A DNA stretch of 64,000 bases from NCBI GenBank assembly GCA_026400355.1, contig JAPLPE010000036.1:122873-186872 (forward strand), written 5' to 3'. The position numbers were made by a program, and so were the translations under genes. Positions 9,895-18,922 of this stretch are shown here, in pieces. The stretch comes from Rhodobacterales bacterium (lineage in GTDB: Bacteria > Pseudomonadota > Alphaproteobacteria > Rhodobacterales > Rhodobacteraceae). Under the pieces are notes generated by a model that worked only from the letters and a program-made list of their open reading frames with translations, was not told the DNA's origin and ran no database searches. The number at the start of each line of letters is the position of its first letter. The first letter of the stretch is position 1.

Positions 9895-10494
9895 ATGCCG
9901 CCGCCAGCCGACACACCTGAAATCGAAGTGCCCTCCCGCGCTGTACTCCGCGACTGGCTTGCGGCCAATCACACGCGAAAATCGGGCGTCTGGCTTGTCA
10001 CCTACAAGAAATCAGAGGGCGCCCTCCATACGCCCTATCCTGATGTCGTGCAGGAGTGCCTTGCTTTTGGCTGGGTCGACAGCTTGCCGCGCAAGAAGGA
10101 CGACCGCCGTTCGATGCTCTACATCGCTCCACGCAAACCCGGTGCCAACTGGAGCCGTGTCAACAAGGGCCATGTCGCAGTTCTTGAAGCGGCTGGACTG
10201 ATGACCGACGCAGGCCGCGCCGCCGTCGCGCGGGCCAAAACCGATGGCACGTGGGGTGCGCTTGATGCGGTTGAAGACGGGGAGATCCCGGCGGACCTGG
10301 CTGCGGCTTTCGCGACCAATCCAGGAACGGAGGCGATCTGGCACGGCTGGCCGCGCAGCGTCCGCAGGGGCGCACTGGAAATCCTGCTGAACGCCAAACG
10401 CCCGGAAACCCGTGCTGCCAGGATCGCCGGGATCATCGACAGCGCCATGGCCGGCACGCGCCCGTTTCAGTGGCGCCCTCGCGCCCCGTCCTGA
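9895..10494 (+). CDS. YdeI/OmpD-associated family protein
   Basis: 199-residue protein of the YdeI/OmdA family (sometimes named bacteriocin-protection protein). It has the conserved LRDWLAANHTRKSGVWLVTYKK start, PDVVQECLAFGWVDS with the following RKKDDRRS and PRKPGANWSRVNK block, a central LDAVEDGEIPADL linker, and a C-terminal helical part ending in a repeat-like AKRPETRAARI. The biochemical role is unknown. The start at 9895 has no strong ribosome-binding site but fits the family. A second, smaller protein related to this family (DUF1905 type) occurs at 36538-36981. Confidence 0.8.
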   Translation: MPPPADTPEIEVPSRAVLRDWLAANHTRKSGVWLVTYKKSEGALHTPYPDVVQECLAFGWVDSLPRKKDDRRSMLYIAPRKPGANWSRVNKGHVAVLEAAGLMTDAGRAAVARAKTDGTWGALDAVEDGEIPADLAAAFATNPGTEAIWHGWPRSVRRGALEILLNAKRPETRAARIAGIIDSAMAGTRPFQWRPRAPS

Positions 10495-10507
10495 AGCCGG
10501 CCCGTAT

Positions 10508-11608
10508 TCAATCGCCTGTCAGCAGCGTGAGATCGACCGACCATCCGCGCCCGTCGCGTTCCAGACTGAGCGTGACCTCGTCCCCGGGCCGATAGCTGTC
10601 CAGTGCCGCCAGCAGATCGTCCACGGTCGCCACGGCGGCATCGCCCAGCCCGACGATGACGTCCCCCGGCGCGATCCGCCCGTCCCGCGACATACGCGCG
10701 GGCTCAAGCCCCGCCTCGGCGGCATCGGACCGCGGTGCGACGTCAACGATCATGACGCCGTTCAAACCCTGGCGGTTCACCGCCGCGTTGATCCGGGCGT
10801 CCCAGGCCACGCCGAGGGATGGCAGGCTGTAGGACCCGTTCTCGATCAGTTCCGGTACGATCCGGGCAACAGTACCGACCGGCACGGCAAAGCCGATCCC
10901 CGCACTCGCCCCGGAGGGGCTATAGATCGATGTGTTCACCCCGATCAGCCGCCCCCGGGAATCAAGCAGCGGCCCGCCCGAATTGCCCGGATTGATCGCG
11001 GCATCCGTCTGGATCATCCCGCCCATCCGCGGCCCGTCTTCGCCCGGCAGGTCCCGGTCAAGCGCCGACACGATCCCGGTCGTTAATGTCCAGTCAAGCC
11101 CGAAGGGATTCCCGATCGCCAGAACCTGTTGCCCGACCTGCAAGTTGCTGCTTTCACCCAGAGGCAGCGCGGCGGGCAAACTGCGGCCCGAAATACGCAA
11201 GACCGCCAGATCATGCATCGCATCGCGGCCAACCAGTGCTGCTTGAAACGTCCGCCCGTCGGCAAGCTGGACCGTGGCCTCGCTCGCCCCTTCGATCACA
11301 TGATTGTTGGTGACCACGTGACCATCGTCATCCCAGATGAACCCTGACCCGCTTCCCACCGGTTGCTCCGTCCGCCGCCGCGTGAAGGGGTCGAGCACAT
11401 CAGTCGATGTCGCAATCGCCACGACAGAGTCCCGCGCCCCGTTGAACGTGGCAATCGTTGCCTGCTCGACCGTGGTCAGACCTCCGACAACCACATGGGG
11501 TGGCACAGCCGGAATGTCGGCCCGTGACCATGACTGGCCCCACAAGAACCCCGCCCCGACTGCCGCGACAACCACCGCAATTGCTACTGTTGTGCCCTGC
11601 ACGCGCAT
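10508..11608 (-). CDS. S1C-family serine protease with one PDZ domain (HtrA/Deg-like)
   Basis: Periplasmic, membrane-anchored trypsin-like protease, probably acting in envelope protein quality control. Residues 1-25 form a signal anchor (VAIAVVVAAVGAGFLWG). The catalytic triad is readable: His in GHVVTNNHVIEG, Asp in AMHDLAVLRI, Ser in GNSGGPLLDSRG. A single PDZ domain follows (about 265-366; GVMIVDVAPRSDAAEAGL, APGDVIVGLGDAAV). With one PDZ and about 366 residues it resembles DegS-type more than DegP. The start was taken at ATG 11608; a TTG seven codons upstream is the alternative. The gene is divergent from the MltB-like transglycosylase, another envelope gene. Confidence 0.85.
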   Translation of the reverse strand: MRVQGTTVAIAVVVAAVGAGFLWGQSWSRADIPAVPPHVVVGGLTTVEQATIATFNGARDSVVAIATSTDVLDPFTRRRTEQPVGSGSGFIWDDDGHVVTNNHVIEGASEATVQLADGRTFQAALVGRDAMHDLAVLRISGRSLPAALPLGESSNLQVGQQVLAIGNPFGLDWTLTTGIVSALDRDLPGEDGPRMGGMIQTDAAINPGNSGGPLLDSRGRLIGVNTSIYSPSGASAGIGFAVPVGTVARIVPELIENGSYSLPSLGVAWDARINAAVNRQGLNGVMIVDVAPRSDAAEAGLEPARMSRDGRIAPGDVIVGLGDAAVATVDDLLAALDSYRPGDEVTLSLERDGRGWSVDLTLLTGD

Positions 11609-11706
11609 CCGCTTTCGTCCCGTTTTCAAACATCTGGAGGCGACCGCGCCCCCATGCTAGAAATGCAGATATGACTGTCCCCCGATTGCCTTCAAGGAGT
11701 TGCAGA

Positions 11707-12513
11707 TTGTTCCGTTTCCAAATGCGCGCCACCGCGCTCATCATCGCTCTGACGGCCTCCACCGCTGCCATCGCTCAGGTTTCCTGCGGAAATGACGGCT
11801 CAGGATTCGAGGCTTGGAAGAGCGAATTCTCCCAGCTTGCCAGTGCCAATGGCGTCGGACAGGCGGGGCTGCAGGCGCTCGCCAATGCCAGCTATGACCA
11901 ACGCACGATCAACAAGGACCGCAACCAGACCGGGGTGCGGTATTCCCTGGACGATTTCCTCGCCATCAGGTGGAGCGATGCCTACACCAATCAGGCCCGA
12001 CGGATGTTGCGCGACAATGCCAATCTCTGGGCCTCGATCCAGTCGACCTATGGCGTCCCGCCCGAAGTTCTTCTGGCCATCCTTGGCATGGAGTCAGGCT
12101 TCGGGGCCAATATGGGTGATCACAACACGATCAACTCGATCCTGACCGTGGCCTATGATTGCCGCCGCGCCGATTTCTTTATTCCCCATGCTGTCGCGGC
12201 GCTGATGCTTGTCGACTATGGCGTGATGTCCTCCAACTCGATGGGGGCAGCGCATGGTGAAATCGGCCAGACCCAGTTCCTGCCGGGTAATGTGCTGAGC
12301 TATTCGCGGGACGGGAACGGCGACGGGCGGGTGGATATGTCGGGAATGGCCGATGCGATGGCCTCGACCGCGAATTATCTGGCCAAGAAGGGCTGGCAGC
12401 CGGGTCAGGGCTATCAGGAAGGCCAGCCGAATTTTGCGGTGATCGAGGAATGGAACGCCGCCACGGTTTATCAGCAGGCGATTGCGCTTCTCGCGGCGCG
12501 GATCGCGTCCTGA
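11707..12513 (+). CDS. MltB-like lytic murein transglycosylase
   Basis: Exported SLT_2-type enzyme that cleaves peptidoglycan to 1,6-anhydromuramic products. 268 residues from a TTG start at 11707, chosen because AAGGAG lies seven bases upstream; in-frame ATGs at 11671 and 11722 are alternatives. Residues 6-25 form a signal peptide (MRATALIIALTASTAAIA). The catalytic Glu is in LLAILGMESGFG, with the substrate-groove motif GEIGQTQFLPGNVLSYSRDGNGDGRVD and MASTANYLAKKGW, both typical of MltB. No peptidoglycan-binding C-terminal domain is present. The gene is single, followed by an unusual cluster of inverted repeats. Confidence 0.85.
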   Translation: MFRFQMRATALIIALTASTAAIAQVSCGNDGSGFEAWKSEFSQLASANGVGQAGLQALANASYDQRTINKDRNQTGVRYSLDDFLAIRWSDAYTNQARRMLRDNANLWASIQSTYGVPPEVLLAILGMESGFGANMGDHNTINSILTVAYDCRRADFFIPHAVAALMLVDYGVMSSNSMGAAHGEIGQTQFLPGNVLSYSRDGNGDGRVDMSGMADAMASTANYLAKKGWQPGQGYQEGQPNFAVIEEWNAATVYQQAIALLAARIAS

Positions 12514-12539
12514 CCGGAGCGGTCGGCTGGGCATGGAGT

Positions 12540-12586
12540 GCAAGAACCTTCCAAGGTTCTTGCCAGAATCCTTGGAAGCATTCTGG
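12540..12586. repeat. Overlapping, mutually exclusive inverted repeats
   Basis: Three hairpins share bases here. First, GCAAGAACCTT (12540-12550) pairs with AAGGTTCTTGC (12553-12563). Second, CTTCCAAGG (12549-12557) pairs with CCTTGGAAG (12570-12578). Third, CCAGAAT (12563-12569) pairs with ATTCTGG (12580-12586). Each is perfect over 7 to 11 bases, and forming the second excludes the others. The element lies 26 bases after the transglycosylase stop and just beyond the 3' end of the convergent RTX pseudogene, so it may be a bidirectional terminator or a dispersed intergenic repeat. A T-run is absent. Confidence 0.5.
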
Positions 12587-12606
12587 TTTCCGGGTCGGCC
12601 GTTGCC

Positions 12607-14284
12607 CTATGCGGCAAAGAACAGTCTTGTCTCGAACCCTCTCAGAGCAGGCCGCGCGGCCTCATCGTCATCTGCCCCCTTCCCCGCCAGGTCTGGGAAG
12701 ATCTTGAACAGAATTCCCGCGTTGCCTGATCCATGCCGCCGACCGTACGGTCTCCGGGCTGCAAGCTCTCGGTCCGGCAATCATTGGCCCGCAAGATTTC
12801 GTGCTGATCGAACAGGACATGCACATTAGTCACCTCGGGCACGATGCGTGACACGATACCCGGCAGATGCGTGGCGCGGGCCAGCATTGCAGTTTCGCCG
12901 AACAGGAGTTCGGCGCCCGGTCCGCTCAGCAGCATCCGGTGCTGGCGCGAGACCATCATGTCCCTCTCCGGGCAGCCAGGGCCGAAAGGCATCCTTGCGG
13001 ATCAGGATCAGTTGTAGGGAGGCATCCTTGGCCAGCCGTGCGCCGTCCACCCGTTTGGCCCCGATCCAGCGCCGGTCTGATATCCGTTGTCCCGCCTCAT
13101 CACCCGGTCTCCGAGGCGAAGGCTTTCAACCGCCGCTTCGCCCCTGGCGGTAGCGGCGGTTGTCCCCGGTGGAAGCAAGGCACGATCCTTTCCATCTTCT
13201 CGAAAGGCATCAAGCCGCCGCCAAAGAAATTGACTGTGCCGTCGATTCTGTTGCCTTCACTGTGGATGGTAAAATCGACAATCTTGAAGGAACCAGGTGC
13301 CAGATGTGAAAGGTCCAGGACGTCTTTGTCGTCGCCTCCAACCCGCCGCGCGGGGCCAGGGTACTCTGTCAGCGTATCGTTTCCAGTGGCGTCATGGAGT
13401 TGATCGGGTCCGTTGTGGCCAGAAAGCAAGTCGTTCCCGGCATCGCCAAAGACCGTGCCCGGGTCGATGCCACCGTCGATGCAGTCATTGCCGGACGAGC
13501 CGTCAATGAAATCGTTGCCAGCCCCACCGAACAAAGTGTCGGGTGCCTGCCCGACGGCGTCGAACCCGGTGAGGCCATTGGTCCCGCCTATGATTACGTC
13601 ACGGAGGTCGCCACCGTGACTGACGTCAACGCCCTCGCCGCAGATCAGAATGTCGTTGGCGGCACCTGCAATGATCGTGTTGGCACCGATCCCGGCATCG
13701 TCGAAACGGCTCCCAAGGCCTGACTGGATGAAGTCATCGCCAAAGCCGCCATTAATCGAGTCGTCGCCTTCACACCCATTAAACCTGTCGCCGCCGAGAT
13801 CGCCAACAATCGGGTCATTGCCGCCGTCGCCTTGGACAACGTGAGTTTCTGCACCGCCCAGAACAAAGTCGTCTGCTTCGCCGCCGAACAGACGGGTGAC
13901 GCCAGTTCCCCCCTCCAGGGTGTCATCGCCAGCGTCGTCGGTCGGGTCGTTGGCGCCCTCACCGCCACAGATGGTGTCATTGTCTGCGCCGCCATAAGCC
14001 ACGTCATTGCCGTCCCCACCGGTGATGACGTCGTTGCCGTCATCGCCTTCGATCGCGTCAAGGTTGTCTCCGCGGACTGGTTCGCCGAGAATCTCCATGA
14101 ATTTGGAAGGTCGCCTTACAGAAGCGTCTGCTCGGTGAAGTTCTCGAGGCTGTCAAAGTTGCCGATCTGGCCGCCTTCTGGATCACCTTTATTGTTGGCG
14201 TCGATAACGTCCGCCCCGGCTGTGCCTTCGGACACGCCGCCGAGATCGGACCGGCGGTGCATGCTCGGGGTATCTTGCCCTGTT
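12607..14284 (-). pseudogene. RTX-repeat / Hint_2 secreted protein, frameshifted
   Basis: Remnant of a hemolysin-type calcium-binding protein with a C-terminal Hint_2 domain, a type I-secreted architecture common in Rhodobacteraceae. The longest piece (13100-14098) has many glycine/aspartate nonapeptides (GGDGNDVAYGG, GGAGNDFIDGSSGND, FGDAGNDLLSGHNGPD). It is followed by a post-repeat LDLSHLAPGSFKIVDF and FEKMERIVPCF. The Hint part then continues in other frames: PGTTAATARGEAAVESLRLG with DRVMRRDNGY, RRWIGAKRVDGARLAKDAS, RDMMVSRQHRMLLSGPGAEL, FDQHEILRANDCRTESLQPG, and ADDDEAARPALRGFETRLFF up to a stop at 12607-12609. An upstream piece, GTAGADVIDANNKGDPEGG, is cut off by a TAA near 14115. At least five disruptions rule out a functional product. 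Confidence 0.8.
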
Positions 14285-14586
14285 AACCAGTTGCCATCAT
14301 ATCGTTTTTCACAGGTACCCGACTGTCAGCAGAGATCCGGGGTCAACCATTTCGGATCTCGTGGCCGGGCTTCCGTCGTGGCTGAGTAGTCACAACCCCC
14401 GGCCGATCCGACGTCTTGCTGCGCCTCATCAAACCGCAGGCCATTCCTTTCCCAAATTTTGCAATCTCCCGACCTGCCGCCTTCTTCCTTCGCGCAGGCC
14501 CGACCCTAGACCTTGGTCTCAAGTGGCTTTCTGCGCCCTTGACCCCGCCTGCACCCGGTTCCAGCATGGGGCAAAGGAGTATCCCT
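14285..14586. other. Gene-free stretch upstream of coxD
   Basis: About 300 bases between the 5' end of the RTX pseudogene and the coxD start. Open frames here do not resemble proteins. The sequence TTGACC, 17 bases, CAGCAT (near 14538-14566) is a weak sigma-70-like candidate promoter for coxD, matching the -35 better than the -10. Nothing else was recognised. Confidence 0.4.
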
Positions 14587-15498
14587 TTGATCGCCATTCC
14601 CACATCCATCGACGCCGTGGAAACCATGCTCGCCCGGCAGAACTATGTCTGCGGCCGGGCATTGGCGACGGTTGTCTTTCTTGGCCTCAAACTTGGTCGG
14701 CCCCTTTTCCTTGAAGGCGAGGCCGGGGTGGGCAAGACCGAGATTGCCAAGGCAATTGCCGGGGGTCTTGGCCGGCGTCTGATCCGCCTTCAATGCTATG
14801 AAGGGCTCGATTCCGCATCGGCCGTCTGTGACTGGAACTTTGCCGCGCAGATGATCGCCATCCGGACGGCCGAAGCAACGGGGCAGGCTGACCGCGCGCG
14901 GCTTGAGGATGAACTGTTCACGGAACGCTATCTGATCGAGCGTCCGCTTCTGGCCGCCATGCGGCCTCAGACCGAGGGGCCGCCTGTGCTTCTGATCGAC
15001 GAACTTGACCGGACGGACGAACCATTCGAGGCCTTCCTGCTTGAGGCGCTGTCTGATTTTCAGGTGACGATTCCTGAGCTTGGGACCATCCGCGCACCTC
15101 AGCCGCCGATTGTCATCCTCACCTCGAACCGGACGCGCGAGGTGCATGACGCGCTGAAGCGGCGGTGTCTGTACCATTGGGTCGATTACCCCGGGTTCGA
15201 CCGCGAGCTGTCCATCGTGCAGGCCCGTGCGCCGGAAGCAACCGAACGCCTGTCGCGCGAGGTTGTGGCCTTTGTCCAGCGTCTGCGCCGCGAGGACCTG
15301 TTCAAGAAACCGGGTGTGGCGGAAACCATCGACTGGGCGAAGTGTCTGTTGGCGCTCGACGTGGTGAATCTGTCACCCGAGGTTATCGGCGACACTTTGG
15401 GCGCGATCCTGAAGTATCAGGACGACATTCAGAAGATCGAAGGGGCAACTGCCAAGAAACTGCTGGACGAGGTCCGCAGCGCCCTTCTGACCGCCTGA
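14587..15498 (+). CDS. coxD: MoxR-family AAA+ ATPase CoxD
   Basis: CoxD-type AAA+ ATPase, which in studied CO dehydrogenase systems acts as a chaperone-like ATPase in maturation of the molybdenum hydroxylase active site. 303 residues from a TTG start at 14587 with AAAGGAG eight bases upstream; an ATG at 14566 in frame is the alternative. Walker A GEAGVGKT (about 44-51), Walker B PPVLLIDELDRTD, sensor 1 PPIVILTSNRTREVHDAL, arginine-finger region LKRRCLYHW, and the CoxD-typical LSPEVIGDTLGAILKYQDDI C-terminus. The downstream coxE begins one base after its stop, so the pair is translationally coupled, as MoxR ATPases usually are with VWA partners. Confidence 0.85.
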   Translation: MIAIPTSIDAVETMLARQNYVCGRALATVVFLGLKLGRPLFLEGEAGVGKTEIAKAIAGGLGRRLIRLQCYEGLDSASAVCDWNFAAQMIAIRTAEATGQADRARLEDELFTERYLIERPLLAAMRPQTEGPPVLLIDELDRTDEPFEAFLLEALSDFQVTIPELGTIRAPQPPIVILTSNRTREVHDALKRRCLYHWVDYPGFDRELSIVQARAPEATERLSREVVAFVQRLRREDLFKKPGVAETIDWAKCLLALDVVNLSPEVIGDTLGAILKYQDDIQKIEGATAKKLLDEVRSALLTA

Positions 15499-15499
15499 G

Positions 15500-16783
15500 A
15501 TGGATTTTCCGGCCCTCGACATTCCCGAGGACGGCAAACTCGTCAACAATGTTACCCATTTCGCCCGGGCGCTGCGCAAGGCGGGGCTGAAGATCGGGCC
15601 GGGCCGGGTTGTGGATGCGATCCGCGCAGTGGCGGCGGCCGGCTTTACTGAGAAGCGCGATTTCTATTGGGTCTTGCACGCGTCCTTCGTGTCGCGTCCC
15701 GAGGACCGGACTGTGTTCGAACAGGTGTTCCGCCTGTACTGGCGCGACCCGCAGTTTCTTGAGCACATGATGTCGATGATGCTGCCGCAGGTGAAGGGGA
15801 CGCACGAGGAACGCCCTGCGGATGCCGGCGAGAAGCGGGCGGCGGAGGCGCTGCTGGATGGGGTTCACCGCGACATTCCGCAGCTTGAGCGTGAGAGAGA
15901 GGCGTCGGAGTTCGAGATTGACGCTACCGCAACAGCTTCAGCCGAGGAACGGCTGAAGACGCTCGACTTTGAACAGATGTCGGTCGCGGAACTGGCCGAA
16001 GCGCGCCGTGCGATTGCCCGTCTGACCCTGCCCGTGCAGCCGATCCGGTCGCGCCGCACCGCCACCGATCCTTTGGGCCGTCGGCCTGACTGGCGCGCGA
16101 CGATGCGCCAGAGCCTGCGGCGGGGTGGTGAGTTGTCAGAACTTACCTTCCGCGAGCCGAAAGAGCGTTGGCCCAATCTCGTAGCGCTGTGCGATATCTC
16201 CGGGTCAATGTCGCAGTATTCGCGCATGGTCCTGCATTTCCTGCATGCCGTGACGAACCAGAAGGGGGCAGGCTGGGCCAAGGTCCATGCCTTTACGTTT
16301 GGCACGCGCCTGACAAACATCACCCGCCACTTGGCCCGCCGCGATGTGGATGCTGCGCTTTCGGCCGCCGGGGCGGAGGCGCAGGACTGGCAAGGCGGTA
16401 CGCGCATCGGTGCCTGTCTGCATGACTTCAACCGTGACTGGTCGCGCCGTGTGATGGGTCAGGGGGCTGTCATCCTGCTCATCACCGATGGGTTGGACCG
16501 TGACCCGGTCAGCGATCTGGCGCGCGAGATGGAACGGCTTCACCTGTCGGCACGGCGGCTTATCTGGATCAATCCGCTATTGCGGTGGGATGGTTTTCTG
16601 CCGCGGGCCAAGGGGATACAGGCGATGCTGCCGCATGTGGACTGCTTCCGGTCGGCCCATTCCATCGCCTCACTGGAAGGGCTGGCCGCGGCCATCGGTT
16701 CGGCGCGGGACAGTGGCGAGAAGGACCGGCTGATGCGTTTCCTATGGCCGGCAAGCGAAGAGAAAGCGCGCAAGGGCCTCTGA
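15500..16783 (+). CDS. coxE: VWA-domain protein CoxE
   Basis: CoxE-family partner of the CoxD ATPase; ATPase and VWA pairs remodel target proteins, here probably the Mo hydroxylase large subunit. 427 residues, starting one base after the coxD stop. Residues 1-100 form the family N-terminal domain (LVNNVTHFARALRKAGLKIG). A charged linker (about 100-215) precedes a VWA domain with an intact MIDAS: DISGSMS at 232-238, GGTRIGACL in the middle strand, and ITDGLDRDP. The 3' end overlaps the convergent histidine kinase gene by 42 bases, so transcription of coxDE probably runs into the kinase 3' end. Confidence 0.85.
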   Translation: MDFPALDIPEDGKLVNNVTHFARALRKAGLKIGPGRVVDAIRAVAAAGFTEKRDFYWVLHASFVSRPEDRTVFEQVFRLYWRDPQFLEHMMSMMLPQVKGTHEERPADAGEKRAAEALLDGVHRDIPQLEREREASEFEIDATATASAEERLKTLDFEQMSVAELAEARRAIARLTLPVQPIRSRRTATDPLGRRPDWRATMRQSLRRGGELSELTFREPKERWPNLVALCDISGSMSQYSRMVLHFLHAVTNQKGAGWAKVHAFTFGTRLTNITRHLARRDVDAALSAAGAEAQDWQGGTRIGACLHDFNRDWSRRVMGQGAVILLITDGLDRDPVSDLAREMERLHLSARRLIWINPLLRWDGFLPRAKGIQAMLPHVDCFRSAHSIASLEGLAAAIGSARDSGEKDRLMRFLWPASEEKARKGL

Positions 16784-18922
16784 ATCAAGCGGTTTCTGCA
16801 TGACGTCGATCTCTGCGATCCGCGCGGCACGGTCGGACGAGATCAGGCGGACGGCAATCTCTCCGAACCTGCTGCGGAGGGCTGTGACGAGCGCCACGCC
16901 GTCCCCTTCGCCGAGGTGATGTTCGACCAGAAACTTGTCGGGCACGATCCCAAGCTCGGCCATCAGGGTCAGCGCCTCATCGGCAGTTGTCACGTCGATG
17001 ACGTTGAAGCCCCATTTCTCAAGCAGTTGCACAATTGCGCGTCGCAGTTCGGCGTCGTGTTCGGCGATGAGCACGATCTGGTCCTGTGGCCCATGTGCTT
17101 CCCATCGGTTGAGATGGCGAGCGGCGGGAACCTCTGTGATACGGCAAGAGAGCGGGATGGTGACGGTGAACCGCGTCCCCCGACCGAGCACGGAGTGCAA
17201 CCGCAACGGATGGCCAAGCAGAATGCAAGCGCGTTCCACAATCGCAAGGCCCAGCCCCATCCCTTCGCTGGCAGAGGCGCGGGCGTCCAGACGGTGGAAT
17301 TCGCGAAAGATGCTGTCCTGTTCCCTCTCGGGTATCCCCGGCCCGGTATCCAGAATCTCGACCCGTACCGCACCTGGCAGGCGCCGCGCGCCGACCAGGA
17401 CGCGGCCTGACGTGGTATAGCGCACGGCGTTGCCGATCAGGTTCTGCAAAATGCGACGGAGGTAGGTGGCGTCGCTTTCGACAACCGCCGAACAGGGCAG
17501 GATATCGAGCTGCAGCCCCTTGCGCCCGGCCATGGGGCCGAATTCGTCCCGCAGTTGCGACAGGATGGTGTCAAGGCGCACGGCGCCCACATCGATCGCC
17601 TCTGGACCCGCCTCGAGCCGGGAAATGTCGAGCAGGGCGCCCAGAATATCCTCTACGCTTTTCAGGGCGTTCTGGGTTTTCTCGAGCGTCCCCTTGGCAT
17701 CCGCCGTCAGGTCCTCGTCCGCGATCGAGGCGAGGAAGAGTTTCGCGGCCGACAGGGGTTGAAGGAGGTCGTGGCTTGCGGCGGCCACAAACCGCGACCG
17801 GGCGGCGCGGGCAGCCTCGGCTCTGTCCAAAGCCTCGGCAAGTTCGACCGTCCGGTCCTTGACCCGCATTTCCAGCGTCTCGTTTGCCTCGGATATGGCC
17901 CGGAGGGCGGCCCGTTCGGCGGTGATGTCGGAAAAGCTCATCACGAAACCGCCGTCAGGCATTTCCTGCGCAAAGATGGCCAGTGTGAACCCATCGTCGC
18001 GGGTGACCTCGAAACTCAGCGGGCCGCGTGCACCCGCGGCGACGACCCATCGGACCAAGTGGTCAAGCGTCATGGTTCCGCCGAAGCGCAGTTGGCCCAT
18101 GATCCAGCCCAGCAGCACGTCGAACGGGAGGCCGAGCCGCAGCCGCGCCACCGGGAATGAGAGGAGTTCGGCCAGTCGCGCATTCCAACCGACAAGCCTG
18201 CTTTCGCTGTCAAAAAGGCCGACGCCTTGGCTGATGTGGTCAAGGGTCGCCCGCACGATCCGCGCCTGATCGTCGAGAAGTTTGCCGCGTTCCTGCCGTT
18301 CGATGCGGATGATGTCGGTTAGGTCGGTCTGGAGGATCACTGTGCCGTCGTCGCGCGTTCGGCGTTCAGATACCTGCAGCCAGCGATCTTGTGTCAGGGC
18401 CACGTTCAGCACGACGTCCCGGTCAGAATGGCGCCGGATGCGGGCCTGCGCCCAGGTTTCCGGCGTTTCGCCCGGTTTCAGCGCGAGATCGCTGGAGTGA
18501 CTGATGAGGTCCACGTATTCGACAAACCCGAGGCCCGGGACAAGACGCGGGTGGACATCGCCGAACTGCAGGCAAAAGCGGGAGTTGCACATGACCATGC
18601 GGTCCGCAGGATCGAAAAGGGCGAAGCCATCTTGCACCGTTTCGATGGCGTTGGCCAGATTCTGACGCGCCGCCTCGGCCTCTCGGGTCGCCTCGGCCAG
18701 CAAGGCGTTGGACCCGTTGAGGAGGTCAAGCGCGTTTTCCAGATCAGACGTCCGGCTTCGCACCTGATCTTCAAGAAGGACGGCCCGCTGGAATTGGGCG
18801 TAGGCCGCACCGGAATCGTCTGTCGATTGTTCGACACGCCGCATCAAAGCACCCGCGATCAGGAGCAGTTTCCGGTTCTGCACCTCGGGCGAGTCGGCAG
18901 GGTTGACGAGGGACTGCGTCAC
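16742..18922 (-). CDS. PAS hybrid histidine kinase with a degenerate receiver (NahK/ErcS'-like)
   Basis: 726-residue soluble sensor kinase with no TM segment. A short coiled region (40-90) is followed by PAS-7-like domains at about 90-205 (ETVQDGFALFDPADRMV) and 222-338 (DHISQGVGLFDSESRLV). The dimerisation/phosphoacceptor box is AASHDLLQPLSAAKLF with His384. The catalytic domain has LQNLIGNAVRYT (N box), ILDTGPGIP (G1) and GMGLGLAIVERA (G2). The C-terminal receiver (about 615-726) keeps the switch Ser and the KP Lys, but its phosphoacceptor position is Glu667 (LVEHHLGEGDG) where related kinases have Asp. The HDLLQPL box is that of NahK/ErcS'-type kinases. The start overlaps the FIST gene stop (ATGA). 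Confidence 0.85.
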   Translation of the reverse strand: MTQSLVNPADSPEVQNRKLLLIAGALMRRVEQSTDDSGAAYAQFQRAVLLEDQVRSRTSDLENALDLLNGSNALLAEATREAEAARQNLANAIETVQDGFALFDPADRMVMCNSRFCLQFGDVHPRLVPGLGFVEYVDLISHSSDLALKPGETPETWAQARIRRHSDRDVVLNVALTQDRWLQVSERRTRDDGTVILQTDLTDIIRIERQERGKLLDDQARIVRATLDHISQGVGLFDSESRLVGWNARLAELLSFPVARLRLGLPFDVLLGWIMGQLRFGGTMTLDHLVRWVVAAGARGPLSFEVTRDDGFTLAIFAQEMPDGGFVMSFSDITAERAALRAISEANETLEMRVKDRTVELAEALDRAEAARAARSRFVAAASHDLLQPLSAAKLFLASIADEDLTADAKGTLEKTQNALKSVEDILGALLDISRLEAGPEAIDVGAVRLDTILSQLRDEFGPMAGRKGLQLDILPCSAVVESDATYLRRILQNLIGNAVRYTTSGRVLVGARRLPGAVRVEILDTGPGIPEREQDSIFREFHRLDARASASEGMGLGLAIVERACILLGHPLRLHSVLGRGTRFTVTIPLSCRITEVPAARHLNRWEAHGPQDQIVLIAEHDAELRRAIVQLLEKWGFNVIDVTTADEALTLMAELGIVPDKFLVEHHLGEGDGVALVTALRSRFGEIAVRLISSDRAARIAEIDVMQKPLDSEALARFLFACRP

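Noticed and set aside
13200..14090. Regularly repeating sequence that could suggest a tandem-repeat or CRISPR-like array
   Set aside because: The periodicity is that of RTX nonapeptide codons on the minus strand; there are no identical direct repeats separated by unique spacers.
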